This document shows positions 44,724 to 53,854 of a DNA stretch of 64,000 nucleotides, piece after piece. The stretch comes from Bog-756 sp963837805 (GTDB lineage: Bacteria; Actinomycetota; Acidimicrobiia; Acidimicrobiales; RAAP-2): assembly GCA_963837805.1 (NCBI GenBank), contig CAWIOU010000003.1:160451-224450 (forward strand), in the 5' to 3' direction. Each line of letters opens with the position of its first letter. The stretch's first letter is position 1. Made by a program: the position numbers and the translations under genes. The notes under the pieces are model-generated. The model ran no database searches, was not told the origin of the DNA, and worked only from the letters and a program-made list of their open reading frames with translations.

Positions 44724-46241
44724 TCAGGCCGGGACGGGCGAGGTGTCCAGCGTGTCCAGCGTGTCCAGCGTGTCCAGTTCGACCATGTCTTTCTTCTTGG
44801 CATTGATCAAAAAGGCGGAGGATAGGGCGGCCACGAACAGGAATGCAGCACCGATGGCGAAACCGACGGTGTAGCCGTGGATCTGAGCCGCCTCGCGCAC
44901 GGCCGGAGTGCCGACGCGGGTGGCCAGGTAGGCCGCCGTGGTCGAAGCGAACACCGTGTTGAGCAGTGCGGTCCCAAGGGAGCCACCGATTTGTTGGGTG
45001 GTGTTGAGGGTGGCCGACGCCACTCCAGCATCGTGGGCGGGGACTCCGAAGAGGGCGGTGCTGCTCATTGGGACGAAGGCGAGTCCCATGCCCAGGCTGA
45101 TGAGGATCTCGGCCGGCAGCACGTGGGCCGCGAACGAGGTGTGGGCGCCGATCTGGGTGAGCCACAGCATGCCCAGCGTGGCCGCCGAAAATCCGACCAC
45201 CATCACCGACTTCGGACCGGTGCGGGGGATGATCTTCGACGACGCCCCGGCAGCCAGGATGATGCCGGCCGAGAAGGGGAGGAAGGCGAAGCCGGTCTTG
45301 AGCGCCGAGTAGCCCAGATTCTCCTGGAAGTAGTACGTGAGGAAGAGGAACATCCCCAGCAGGCCCGATCCGACCATCAGCGAGCTCAGGAACGAGCCGC
45401 CGCGGGTACGGTCGAGGACCACCCGCATCGGAAGCAGAGGGTTTTTGGTCCGGACCTCGATGGTCACGAAGGCGACCAGGAGCACGACCGCGGCCCCGAG
45501 GTACGTCAGCGTGCTGGTGGCGGTCCAGCCCTTCTGTGCCGCCTGGGTGAAGCCGTAGACCAGGGAGACGAGGCCGGCGGTGACAGTGACCGCCCCGGGG
45601 ATGTCGTAGCTCGTGTTGCCGTGAGCCTTGGACTCCCGGACGATGGGCACAGCCACAATTGCGGTCACGATGGCGATCGGGACATTGACCAGCAAGCACC
45701 AGCGCCACGACGCGTACTCGGTGAGGATGCCGCCCATGATGAGGCCGATGGCCGCCCCTCCGCCAGAGATGGCCCCGTAGACGCCAAAGGCCGTAGCCCG
45801 CTCCTTCACCTCGGTAAAGGTCACGGTGATGAGGGAGAGGGCGGCAGGGGCCAGGAGCGCCGCCATCGCACCCTGGAGGGCCCGGGCCCCGAACAGCATG
45901 GGCGCGTTGACGGCCACGCCGCCGAGGGCGGATGCCGCGGCGAATCCGAGCAGGCCGATGATGAACATGCGCTTCCGACCGACGTAGTCGGCGATCCGTC
46001 CACCGAGCAGGAGAAGGCCTCCGAAGGCCAGGGTGTAGGCGGTGACCATCCACTGGCGATTGTCGGTGGAGATGTGCAGTGACCTCTGGGCAGACGGGAG
46101 GGCGATGGTGACGATGGAGGCGTCGAGCACCACCATCAGCTGGGCGACGGCGATGACCGCCAGGGCAGCCCAACGTTTGGGATCCGCCTCTCGGGGATTG
46201 AGGACTGTCGGTGGTCTGACCGATTCGGTGATGGTGGTCAT
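44724..46241 (-). CDS. MFS multidrug efflux transporter, DHA2 (14-TM) type
   Basis: A 505-residue protein with 14 hydrophobic segments. N-terminal LAVIAVAQLMVVLDASIVTI matches motif D1 of DHA2 pumps (LDxTIVNVA-like). GGRIADYVGRKRMFIIGLLG is motif A, and GPLIGGxL-like AISGGGAAIGLIMGGIL is motif C. It likely expels cationic or amphipathic drugs by proton exchange. The C-terminal tail has LDT repeated four times, encoded by a 9-bp tandem repeat. A TetR gene upstream on the same strand (142 bases) is its likely repressor. Confidence 0.92.
   Translation of the reverse strand: MTTITESVRPPTVLNPREADPKRWAALAVIAVAQLMVVLDASIVTIALPSAQRSLHISTDNRQWMVTAYTLAFGGLLLLGGRIADYVGRKRMFIIGLLGFAAASALGGVAVNAPMLFGARALQGAMAALLAPAALSLITVTFTEVKERATAFGVYGAISGGGAAIGLIMGGILTEYASWRWCLLVNVPIAIVTAIVAVPIVRESKAHGNTSYDIPGAVTVTAGLVSLVYGFTQAAQKGWTATSTLTYLGAAVVLLVAFVTIEVRTKNPLLPMRVVLDRTRGGSFLSSLMVGSGLLGMFLFLTYYFQENLGYSALKTGFAFLPFSAGIILAAGASSKIIPRTGPKSVMVVGFSAATLGMLWLTQIGAHTSFAAHVLPAEILISLGMGLAFVPMSSTALFGVPAHDAGVASATLNTTQQIGGSLGTALLNTVFASTTAAYLATRVGTPAVREAAQIHGYTVGFAIGAAFLFVAALSSAFLINAKKKDMVELDTLDTLDTLDTSPVPA
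44743..44778 (-). repeat. 9-bp tandem repeat coding LDT units at MFS C terminus
   Basis: Four copies of GTGTCCAGC (last one ending T) at 44743-44778, plus-strand reading. In frame at the end of the pump gene; only the tail length would change with copy number. Confidence 0.9.
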
Positions 46242-46383
46242 GGGTTCTCCTTGGAGGGTGGAGGTGGGTGCGGCAGAGGGAAAGGGGTTGCGGTGGTACT
46301 GCGGATCAATCGGGGTGGTGGCGCGAGACGCAAAGGCCAGCCTGAAGGGGCCGCCTACTCGCCGGTGGTGCGGGTGTGGTGAG

Positions 46384-46995
46384 TCAGCAGCGGAGCAGGG
46401 GCATGATCACGTCGTCCACCATGTGAAGGATGAACTCCGAGTCGATCTCGCCGCCGCCCATGGCCACACGATTGAAGAAGAGTGCCGAGCTGACCTCGTT
46501 GGCCACCTGCGCTCCGTGCATCGAGACCGGCTCGCCCCGTCGTGCGGCACGGGCCACGATCTCGTCGTACAGTCCCTGCTTGGCCTCAAGGATCTGCCGG
46601 CGCATGAGATCGGCCAGTTCCTGGTCATGGTGCATGGCTGAGACCATGCCGATGAGGAGGGACGAATCCTCCTCGGAAAAGGACTCGCGACTGTGGTTGA
46701 GGGCCGCCAGCAGGTCGCCGCGCATCGACCCGGTGTCCGGCGGTGCCGAGAAGTCGTCGCACTTCCGGCAGCGAATAGCCTCTACGACGACCTCGGCCTT
46801 ACCGGTCCAGTGCCGGTAAATGGTGGCTTTGCCGGCATGGGCCCGCTCGGCCAGGGCGTCCATGCTCATGCGGTCATAGCCGACCTCCATGAGGAGGGCG
46901 AGCGCAGCGTCCAGGATCGCCTGGCGCCGTGTGGCGGCCCGTGCTCCTGAAGGTCGGTTTTCCGACTCCTCGATCTCCGTCTCGGTGATGGCCAT
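46384..46995 (-). CDS. TetR/AcrR-family repressor of the MFS pump
   Basis: About 203 residues from ATG 46995. The N-terminal HTH is RRQAILDAALALLMEVGYDR, then MSMDALAERAHAGKATIYRH and WTGKAEVVVEAI. The C-terminal ligand domain matches the TetR_C_11/16-like group (SSLLIGMVSAMHHDQELADL and a VDDVIMPLL end). Two copies of a 15-bp palindrome lie 25-84 bases upstream of the start, placing it as autoregulated and the pump as its target in the same transcript or from the same signal. The inducer is unknown, probably a pump substrate. Confidence 0.9.
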   Translation of the reverse strand: MAITETEIEESENRPSGARAATRRQAILDAALALLMEVGYDRMSMDALAERAHAGKATIYRHWTGKAEVVVEAIRCRKCDDFSAPPDTGSMRGDLLAALNHSRESFSEEDSSLLIGMVSAMHHDQELADLMRRQILEAKQGLYDEIVARAARRGEPVSMHGAQVANEVSSALFFNRVAMGGGEIDSEFILHMVDDVIMPLLRC

Positions 46996-47019
46996 GGGTG
47001 CCTTCTCGAATAATCTGAA

Positions 47020-47079
47020 ACGGAACGGTTCCGTCTCAATCAACATACCTACTTCGGGAACGAAACGCAACCGTTCCGT
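47020..47079. promoter_or_regulatory. Two TetR-type operator palindromes
   Basis: ACGGAACGGTTCCGT (47020-47034) is a perfect 7+1+7 palindrome. ACGCAACCGTTCCGT (47065-47079) is a second copy with one arm change, 45 bp (about four helix turns) away. Both lie just upstream of the TetR start at 46995. Confidence 0.85.
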
Positions 47080-47469
47080 TCCGATTTCTGCAAAAATCCA
47101 GTTCAGTGGGGCGACGGCGCGGCGCGCTACGGCGAGGTTCGGAGATCTGGAGAGGCGCCACGGGACCTAGTCCGTCCCACTCGCCGTCCTGTTCCGAACT
47201 CGATGACAGACAAGTGTGGTGGCACCGCTTAAGGGGCAACGGCACTGAGGTGCCCCCGCCCCTTTCGCTGATTTCCAACGATCTGGGCTTCCCGGTACCG
47301 AATCTCAGCCCCGTCACCACCTCAGCTCCGGAGCTGGGTCGATGTCCGGGGAGATCGACCGACGCGGAAGAGATCACCTCGCTCACCCTGCCCGGAGTTC
47401 GAGCGCTGGTCGTCGCAGAACACCAATGCTGTAGCCTCTGCCGGGTAGGCGATCGGGTAGGCAGGACGG
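47080..47469. other. Intergenic, no convincing gene
   Basis: Contains the right side of the operator region. The coiled-coil gene starts at 47470. Other frames look like shadows. Confidence 0.5.
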
Positions 47470-47904
47470 ATGGCGTCAGTGGGGACCGGCGACGAGCAGG
47501 GGCACGCGGGGGCCGACAGATACCTGCGCAGCCTGGTGGACCAGTTGCGCCGTGAGCTCGAGGAAGGCGCCGCGCTCCTGTCCTCCGAGCAGCAGCGCTG
47601 GGCGGCCGAGCGGGAAGCCGATCGGCTGGGTGCCCGCGACGTGGTCGACGCCCTGCGGGTCGAACTCGAATCGTCGGCCCTCGAGAAGAACGCGGCAGTG
47701 CAGGCGGCGGCGATGCAGTCGGCGGACGAGATGGCGGAACTCAGGGCGACGGTCGACGAGCTGCGTAGCACCCTCGTATCGATGCAGGCGGAGGCGAAGC
47801 GGGAGCGCGACGAGCTCGACCGCAGGTTCCGCGAGGAACGGGGACAGCTGCAGGGAGCTATTTCTGCGCTGCGCACCCAGATAGAGGCGACCAATGGCAA
47901 CTGA
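47470..47904 (+). CDS. Coiled-coil protein coupled to the cyclase
   Basis: A 144-residue, highly charged protein. From residue 15 to 135 it is an uninterrupted alpha-helical heptad pattern (DRYLRSLVDQLRRELEEGAA, LRVELESSALEKNAAVQAAA, MAELRATVDELRSTLVSMQA). Its stop overlaps the start of the cyclase gene by 11 bases (ATG 47894, TGA 47902-47904), so the two are translationally coupled. It probably oligomerises and may scaffold or signal to the cyclase. No known family. The start ATG is the first in frame. Confidence 0.8.
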   Translation: MASVGTGDEQGHAGADRYLRSLVDQLRRELEEGAALLSSEQQRWAAEREADRLGARDVVDALRVELESSALEKNAAVQAAAMQSADEMAELRATVDELRSTLVSMQAEAKRERDELDRRFREERGQLQGAISALRTQIEATNGN

Positions 47905-50197
47905 CATGTCCGACGCGACCAACGTCACAGATCAGGCCAAGCGCCTCCACTTCGCCGAGACCCTCCTTCACGTGTCGCGGACCGTCGCGGCCATGGAGAC
48001 GCTCGACGACGTACTCGCTGCGCTCATCGACATGACCGTCCTCGAGACCCATTCCGACCGCGGGAGCTTGTTCCTCAACGATCCTGCCACCGGTGAGTTG
48101 TACTCGCGGGTACTGCAGGGCGAGCAGACGCTCGAGATCCGTCTGCTCAACGATGTCGGCATCGCCGGCCGGGTCTTCACCACGCACGAGCCCCTCATCA
48201 TCAACGACGCCTATGGGGATCCGCGGTTCAACCGGGAGGTGGACGAACTCACCGGATACGAGACGCGTAACCTCGTATGCGCACCGATCACCACCGCTCT
48301 CGGCGTCGTGATCGGTGTTGCCCAGGTCCTGAACAAGAGCGCGGGCGACTACAACCTCGACGACCTCGCGCTGCTCGAAGCCATGACTGGCCAGGCATCG
48401 GCGGCACTGGTCACTGCGTCCCATCTCGAGGACGTCGACGTGCACCGTTCGGAGGAAATGGAGTTCCTTCGTCTGGTGTCGGACATCACGGCCGAGCTCG
48501 ACCTCGACGCGCTCCTCCAGCGGGTGATGAGTGAGGCCACCCGCCTGCTGCGTGCGGAGCGTTCGACGTTGTTCCTCCTCGACGAACGCACCGACGAGCT
48601 GTTTGCCCGGGTCGCCGAGGGCGACTCGGTCGGCGAAATCCGGTTCCCGGCAACCGAGGGCATCGCCGGCACGGTGTTCAGCTCGGGGGAGAGCATCAAC
48701 ATCGCCCACGCTTATGCCGATCTGCGGTTCAACCCCGAACTCGACCGACGGACCGGGTTCTTCACCCGCTCGATCCTGTGCGTTCCAGTGATCAGCAACG
48801 ACGGCCACATCATCGGCGTGACCCAGGTGCTGAACAAGCGAGGTGGTCGGTTCACCCCGGAGGACGAGCAGCGACTCAAGGCGTTTACGGCACAGGTTTC
48901 CATCGCACTGCAGAATGCAAAGCTCTTCGACGACGTCCAGAACATGCGCAACTACAGCGAAGCCATGCTGGCCAGCATGTCCAACGGGGTGATCACCCTC
49001 GACATGGCGGGCAGGGTAGCGACGTGTAACGACGCAGGCGGTCGCATCCTGGGCACCGACGCCTCATCGCTCGTCGGGTCGCACTACTCAGAGGTCTTCG
49101 GTAGCGCCGAGCAGATCATCGGAGCGATGGTGGCTCGGGTCGCGGATGACGCCATCCGCAAACCGGAGATGGCGATGGACGTCGACATCCAGCGACTCGC
49201 AGTGGAGGGCACGGGTTCTGCCGGCGCCGTGGTGTCGGCGAATGTGAACGTGCTCCCCCTGATCGGCGGCATCGGCGAGCACCTGGGGACGATGGTCGTG
49301 ATGGAGGACATCAGCGGCGAAAAGCGGGTTCGCGCCACCATGGCCCGGTACATGGACCCTACCCTGGCCGACGAGCTTGTCCGAGGGGACGAGGACATCC
49401 TCGGCGGACGGAGCGTGGAAGCGAGCGTCCTTTTCTCCGACGTGCGGAGCTTCACCTCGCTCGCCGAGGAACTCGGACCACAGGCAACCGTCACGCTCCT
49501 CAATGACTACTTCACCATCATGGTGGAGTGCATCCAGGAACAGGGGGGCATGCTCGACAAGTTCATCGGCGATGCCATCATGGCGGCCTTCGGTCTTCCT
49601 GTCGCCCACGGGGACGACGCCGACCGCGCCGTGCAGTCCGCGATCTCCATGATCTCGTCGCTCTTCGAGTGGAACGAGGAGCGGGTGCAGGACGGGCGTC
49701 GTCCGATCGACATGGGTATCGGCATCAACACCGGGACCGTGGTCGCTGGGAATATCGGCAGTCCAAAGCGCATGGACTTCACCATGATTGGCGACGGCGT
49801 GAACCTCGCATCGCGACTGGAGAGTGCCTGTAAGCAGTACAGCGCACGGATCCTCATCAGCGAGCACACCCTGGGGCAGCTCAAAGGGGTGTACCGAGCA
49901 CGCGAGGTCGACTACGTGGTGGTCAAGGGCAAGACACAACCCGTGGCCGTGTACGAAGTCCTCGACTACCACACTCCGCAGACATTCCCGAACCTCATGG
50001 ACGCGGTGAACCACTTCCGGGACGGGATCGAGAAGTACCGAGGTGGCAACTGGGAGAGCGCAGTCGACGCGTTCCGTGAGACGCTGCGAGCGAACCCCGA
50101 CGACACCCTCGCGGAGACGTACATCGATCGCTGCCTCGCTCTGAAGGAGAATCCCCCGGCCGACTGGAACGGCATCTGGTTGATGACCTCCAAGTAG
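47894..50197 (+). CDS. GAF-GAF-PAS adenylate cyclase (class III) with TPR-like tail
   Basis: A 767-residue cytoplasmic protein. GAF 1 (residues about 25-180, with FNREVDELTGYETRNLVCAP) and GAF 2 (about 200-345, with FFTRSILCVPVISNDGHIIG) are followed by a PAS domain (about 360-470, ASMSNGVITLDMAGRVATCN). The cyclase domain has VLFSDVRSFTSLAEEL and MLDKFIGDAIMAAFG (both metal Asp and the substrate Lys), then KRMDFTMIGDGVNLASRLES (adenine-selecting Asp plus Asn/Arg). All catalytic residues are present, so it is probably an active homodimer making cAMP. A TPR-like end (FRDGIEKYRGGNWESAVDAF) follows. GAF ligands are unknown. A universal stress protein and a cNMP-binding protein lie downstream. 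Confidence 0.93.
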   Translation: MATDMSDATNVTDQAKRLHFAETLLHVSRTVAAMETLDDVLAALIDMTVLETHSDRGSLFLNDPATGELYSRVLQGEQTLEIRLLNDVGIAGRVFTTHEPLIINDAYGDPRFNREVDELTGYETRNLVCAPITTALGVVIGVAQVLNKSAGDYNLDDLALLEAMTGQASAALVTASHLEDVDVHRSEEMEFLRLVSDITAELDLDALLQRVMSEATRLLRAERSTLFLLDERTDELFARVAEGDSVGEIRFPATEGIAGTVFSSGESINIAHAYADLRFNPELDRRTGFFTRSILCVPVISNDGHIIGVTQVLNKRGGRFTPEDEQRLKAFTAQVSIALQNAKLFDDVQNMRNYSEAMLASMSNGVITLDMAGRVATCNDAGGRILGTDASSLVGSHYSEVFGSAEQIIGAMVARVADDAIRKPEMAMDVDIQRLAVEGTGSAGAVVSANVNVLPLIGGIGEHLGTMVVMEDISGEKRVRATMARYMDPTLADELVRGDEDILGGRSVEASVLFSDVRSFTSLAEELGPQATVTLLNDYFTIMVECIQEQGGMLDKFIGDAIMAAFGLPVAHGDDADRAVQSAISMISSLFEWNEERVQDGRRPIDMGIGINTGTVVAGNIGSPKRMDFTMIGDGVNLASRLESACKQYSARILISEHTLGQLKGVYRAREVDYVVVKGKTQPVAVYEVLDYHTPQTFPNLMDAVNHFRDGIEKYRGGNWESAVDAFRETLRANPDDTLAETYIDRCLALKENPPADWNGIWLMTSK

Positions 50198-50592
50198 CCG
50201 ACAGCAGGACAGCCGGTCGCCGTTACCGGCCGACGACATGAGCTCGAGTAGATGTGATGGGACTCGAACGTGGGCTGACGTTCGGTGGCCTTGACCTAAC
50301 GGCGGCCACTATCCGATTGACCTCAAGCCGTACCGGCGACCTCAGCTGGCGGAGCTGAGGTCGCAATCCAGCGACAGCTGGACCATGTCATGTGGCCGGA
50401 GGCAGAGACTTGCCGAAGTCGACCCATCTCTCCCAGTGCACGCAACGGGAGCTCGACGCCATCGCTCGATCCCTCAACACCCGTCCTCGACAGACCCTCG
50501 GATGGATATCACCATCAAAGGCGTTCGCTGACGCCGTTGCGGTGACGGGTTGAGGACACAGGTGTTGTGGGACACAAGAACCGCCGTCTGGA
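50198..50592. other. Intergenic between convergent genes, long hairpin
   Basis: GCGACCTCAGCT (50336?-50347) and AGCTGAGGTCGC (50353-50364) form a 12-bp perfect stem with loop GGCGG, a good two-way terminator for the cyclase and stress-protein genes. It belongs to the CTCAGC hairpin family. A degenerate tRNA-like tract lies near 50258-50330. Confidence 0.6.
50336..50364. terminator. Bidirectional terminator-like hairpin
   Basis: Perfect 12-bp stem (arms 50336-50347 and 50353-50364), 5-base loop. No T run on either side, so it may instead be an RNA-stabilising or repeat-derived element. Confidence 0.6.
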
Positions 50593-51042
50593 TTACTTCT
50601 CCGCAGAGTCAGCTTTGACAATGAGCAGATTGCACGGACAGTGATGGGACAACTTGTTGGAGACACTCCCGAGCAAGAAACGCATGGCTCCGCCCATGCC
50701 TCGGCTCCCAACTACGACAAGGTCGGCTTCGGTAGATTCGGCGATTGAAATTAGAACGTCAGCAGGATTACCGTCAGCATTGTGCATATCGGCGGACACG
50801 CCTTCGTGAGTTGCCTGGGCGAGGGCTTGTGCACAGATATGGTCACCATGGTCATACGCCCGGTTGGCTTCGGCAACAGCAATTACTGCAGGATCTAGCC
50901 CCGCTCCGGCCATGGCATCGGGGCGGGCGGCGTGGACGACGTGCAACTTGGCTCCACTCATCTTGGCGAGGGCGATGGCGTGAGCCACAGCAATTCCTGC
51001 TCGGTCAGATCCATCTGTCCCTACAACGATCGCTTTGTACAT
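50593..51042 (-). CDS. Universal stress protein (UspA type)
   Basis: A 149-residue single-domain protein from ATG 51042; the open upstream extension is not coding. It starts MYKAIVVGTDGSDRAGIAVA (D of the ATP site). The nucleotide-binding loop is VVVGSRGMGGAMRFLLGSVS, the G-2x-G-9x-G(S/T) pattern of ATP-binding USPs, followed by SNKLSHHCPCNLLIVK. Such proteins bind ATP or cAMP and help in starvation or hypoxia. It is convergent with the cyclase and near a cNMP-binding gene, suggesting a cAMP-linked stress role (inference). Confidence 0.92.
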   Translation of the reverse strand: MYKAIVVGTDGSDRAGIAVAHAIALAKMSGAKLHVVHAARPDAMAGAGLDPAVIAVAEANRAYDHGDHICAQALAQATHEGVSADMHNADGNPADVLISIAESTEADLVVVGSRGMGGAMRFLLGSVSNKLSHHCPCNLLIVKADSAEK

Positions 51043-51457
51043 CGTCTGCCTCTCACCAGTCAGAAGCGCAATCATAAAGCGACGTGCAGTCGCTATCAAC
51101 GGGATGGAGGCTGAAGGAACAGGTACGGCGGAGTGAATGATCAGCGTGTCGACGATACGAGCGAAGGGGTCCATCAAGTGACGTATGAGGAGTGCCGCCA
51201 TTGGGACAGGCATCGCTCCGGCATGGTTCGGGCAAGATTTATCCACACGCCAACTCGTGTCGGATGCTGGCAGCACCTCGGGCAGCAAGCGCGCTCGAGT
51301 CGATAACTCGCCCACAGCCGATCAGGGGTAACCCCAGCACGGCAGCGTTCGGGGGCACCCTGCCCCGCAACTCCGTCTTGACGGAGCTTCGGTCACCGGA
51401 GACCGTTGTCGCCTACGGTTAGGCCTGCGAGGCAAACTATGGGGAGGAAGACACCGC
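51043..51457. other. Intergenic between divergent genes, no convincing gene
   Basis: Holds the control regions of the stress-protein gene (minus) and the cNMP-binding gene (plus). A GGGAGGAAG tract lies just before ATG 51458. Confidence 0.5.
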
Positions 51458-51898
51458 ATGGCGGCCAAAGAAACTACCGACGAATTGCTTGCTCATGTCC
51501 CATTGTTCGCTGGACTCTCCAAACGAGAGCTTCGAGAAGTATCAGGGTTGACCACACGGCTCGATCTACCCGAGGGGCGCGAGCTGACCCACCAAGGCGG
51601 ACGTGGGTCTGAGTTCATCATCGTGCTTGAGGGTACTGTTGATGTGGTCATCGATGGCGAGGTCGTGGCGACGTGCGGTGCCGGAGACTTCTTCGGGGAG
51701 ACGGCACTCCTGGAAGGTCGTCCACGTACCGCCACCGTGATTGCCAAGTCCAGTGTCGTCGTCGACGTGATCGGTCGAGGTGACTTCTCTGTCCTCCTAG
51801 CCGATCACTCCGAGATCAGCCAGAAGGTCCATGCCGCGATGGCGCGACACCGCGCCGCAGACGAAGCTCGTCGAGGCGGAGCGAGCGGCGATTCCTGA
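51458..51898 (+). CDS. Cyclic-nucleotide-binding domain protein
   Basis: A 146-residue stand-alone cNMP-binding domain. Motifs: LLAHVPLFAGLSKRELREVS, FIIVLEGTVDVVIDGEVVAT, and the phosphate-binding cassette GAGDFFGETALLEGRPRTAT with the Glu and Arg that hold cAMP ribose and phosphate. No HTH follows (the last helix ends ARHRAADEARR), so it is not a CRP regulator. It may act as a cAMP-dependent partner subunit. The active adenylate cyclase is 1.3 kb upstream. The start has GGGAGGAAG 10-18 bases before ATG. Confidence 0.9.
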   Translation: MAAKETTDELLAHVPLFAGLSKRELREVSGLTTRLDLPEGRELTHQGGRGSEFIIVLEGTVDVVIDGEVVATCGAGDFFGETALLEGRPRTATVIAKSSVVVDVIGRGDFSVLLADHSEISQKVHAAMARHRAADEARRGGASGDS

Positions 51899-52142
51899 CC
51901 CCTGACAGACGTTCCGGGGGGCGATAGCCATTGGGAGGGAGCGCACTAGCGATCGGCCAACTATTTGTTCATCCAGAGCGACAGGAGGGATCTGGCCCTT
52001 TTGAGAGGCCTCCTGCCCCCGAGAACCCTTGCTGCGGGTGATGTCCCTTACAGGTGGGAGGTCATTCTTCAGGCCTCCATCTTGAGCAAGTTGGGCGGCG
52101 TACCTTCAGGCCGGAACATCGCGTGAGCTTGCCAATTCGGTG

Positions 52143-52736
52143 TCAACTCGAAGAGAAAGCGGCCGCCAGCGGGCCGCAGCGCACGTCCGAATGTCGACTA
52201 AAGGTGTCGAGGGCCTCTCGGTGGTGCTGGGCATCGCGCTTGTGGTTGTGCATGAATCGAAGTTGTCCTGCCAGCCTCCGGGGGAACGGATACCAACGGT
52301 CAAAATCGAGTCCGTTGCCCTGGAAGACCTTTGCCGGAACTCGCTCGAACACCAAGCTGAGGTTGTACATGATCAGGGAGCACAGCACGACTGGCTGGGC
52401 CTCGGGCGCGTTGCGGCGCAGCCCGTGGAAATCCAGTTCGTACAGCGGGGCATCAGCCAGTTTGTCCAGGAAGAACAGGTGCGCCATGAAGTAAGCGGAT
52501 ACCGAGCTGAACCCCAGGGTCATCGAGGTGGAGTTCACCGACATCGACCTGCCGGAGGCCGACACGTAGGGAGTGTGTTCTGCAACCCGGGGTGCGAAAT
52601 GGCCGGTGCAGTTGACGATCCAACTCCCGGCCTCTAGCGGGTGTCGGTTGCCGCTTCGGAGCACCATAACCGAACCCGACGCCTCGTCCACCACGTCCGT
52701 GAGGTGGTCGCGGACTATCTCCGCCACACCACTCTC
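52143..52736 (-). pseudogene. C-terminal fragment of a FAD/NAD(P)-binding oxidoreductase-like protein
   Basis: About 195 residues remain: GVAEIVRDHLTDVVDEASGS, VMVLRSGNRHPLEAGSWIVN, CTGHFAPR, then YELDFHGLRRNAPEAQ and NGLDFDRWYPFPRRLAGQLR up to the stop. The NCTGH-type motif and overall sequence match the second half of flavin-dependent oxidoreductases with an N-terminal Rossmann domain. That FAD-binding N terminus is missing. The homology ends at about 52736, precisely where a TetR fragment begins on the other strand, so a rearrangement removed the front of both genes. Confidence 0.65.
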
Positions 52737-53383
52737 TACTGGGCTACGCCTACTTCGAGAACGCAATCACGAACCCCAGCCTGTACCGCGTCATGTTCAT
52801 GGCCGAGCCGGCCGGCGGGCTTGACTTCGAGGAGCAGGCCACCTTCCTGAAGCTCTTCGAGGCCGTCGAGCGCTGCGGTGCCGCGGGGCGATTTGGCCAC
52901 GTCGACCCTGAGGAGGCGGCGATCCAGCTGTGGTCGATGGAGCATGGGTTGCTGACGCTGCACCTGGCAGGCTTCCTGGGCGACGCCCAGGCCTTCCTCT
53001 CATTCCACACCGTTGGCGGGCACCTCATCGTCGCCTTTGGCGACGAGCTGGTGGCCATGGCGAGCTCGTTGGTGTCGGCGCGCCGACGGGCCACGCCGAC
53101 CGCCATCGGGCTCGCAGAGGCCGCTGGGACTGCCGCCCTGACCGGTTGCGTCCGACAACCCGTCGAGCCCAACAGGCTGTCCCGCTCGGTATCACAGCGC
53201 GTCGATGCGACTTTCGAGTCGACGTGCAGCTGCGGACAGGATCCTTGGATCGCGCACGGTGTTGGCCAGCAGGGCACTGCCCTGATACGCCACAAGCATG
53301 TCGAGGGCGAGACCAGCCGATTCCTCACCCTGTTCGAGCGCACGGTATTGCAGCTCGGCCCAGTTGACGATGATACGGCATGA
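52736..53383 (+). pseudogene. TetR-family regulator C-terminal fragment
   Basis: The frame reads LLGYAYFENAITNPSLYRVM, then FMAEPAGGLDFEEQATFLKL and IQLWSMEHGLLTLHLAGFL, the ligand domain (WHG type) of a TetR regulator. The DNA-binding N terminus is absent; the frame begins at the junction with the FAD-protein fragment. The authentic end was probably near 53110-53190, beyond which the frame is antisense to another TetR remnant. Non-functional as a regulator. Confidence 0.65.
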
Positions 53384-53682
53384 GTTCTCCTACAGCGAAG
53401 TCCGGGGCATCGATTCGCTATGGCGATCTCCGGGCAGAGGCTTCCGAGCGGACAGCCGAACCGAGCAACTGCTTCACCTTGACCGACCAGCTCACGCAAC
53501 ACGGCTTTCAGACGAGCCTTGGGGGTGCGGTGCCGCTCATCGATGGCGGCAAAGGGTCGAGGAGACCTGACGGACATAGGAGTCAACGACGGCTGCGATG
53601 ACCTCGTCCTTCGATTTGAAGTAGTAGTAGACGTTGCCTGCCGGATTCTGGGCCGCTACTGCCGGTCCTCAGCCCTAAGCCT
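53192..53682 (-). pseudogene. TetR-family regulator, degraded by frameshifts and truncated by an IS
   Basis: Minus-strand pieces in three frames together give a TetR protein: AVAAQNPAGNVYYYFKSKDE, VIAAVVDSYVRQV; then (frame change near 53548-53560) FAAIDERHRTPKARLKAVLR, ELVGQGEAVARFGCPLGSLC; then (frame change near 53385) IIVNWAELQYRALEQGEESA, GLALDMLVAYQGSALLANTV and ESRIDAL with stop at 53192-53194. The first HTH helices are cut off at the IS1380 left end (53674) and do not continue on the far side. Clearly decayed. Confidence 0.75.
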
Positions 53683-53854
53683 CGATCCACCGACAGACTA
53701 GGGGAAGGGCACGCTCAATCTGAAGCGGTGCTGATGGCGACCGGGGCAGCGCGACGTGTCGAACGAAGGCGTGATCGACCAAGGTCTCGTGATGGACGTC
53801 GGCTGTCAGCGCACGGTTGAAGCGTCTGCGGCTGCGCCGGCCGCGGGTTGTTGT

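Noticed and set aside
44572..46173. 533-codon minus frame, Arg/Gly/His-rich
   Set aside because: Alternative frame of the MFS pump gene; no membrane pattern.
50258..50335. tRNA-like tract with GGGACTCGAAC on the minus strand
   Set aside because: T arm does not pair and no acceptor stem closes; at most a relic.
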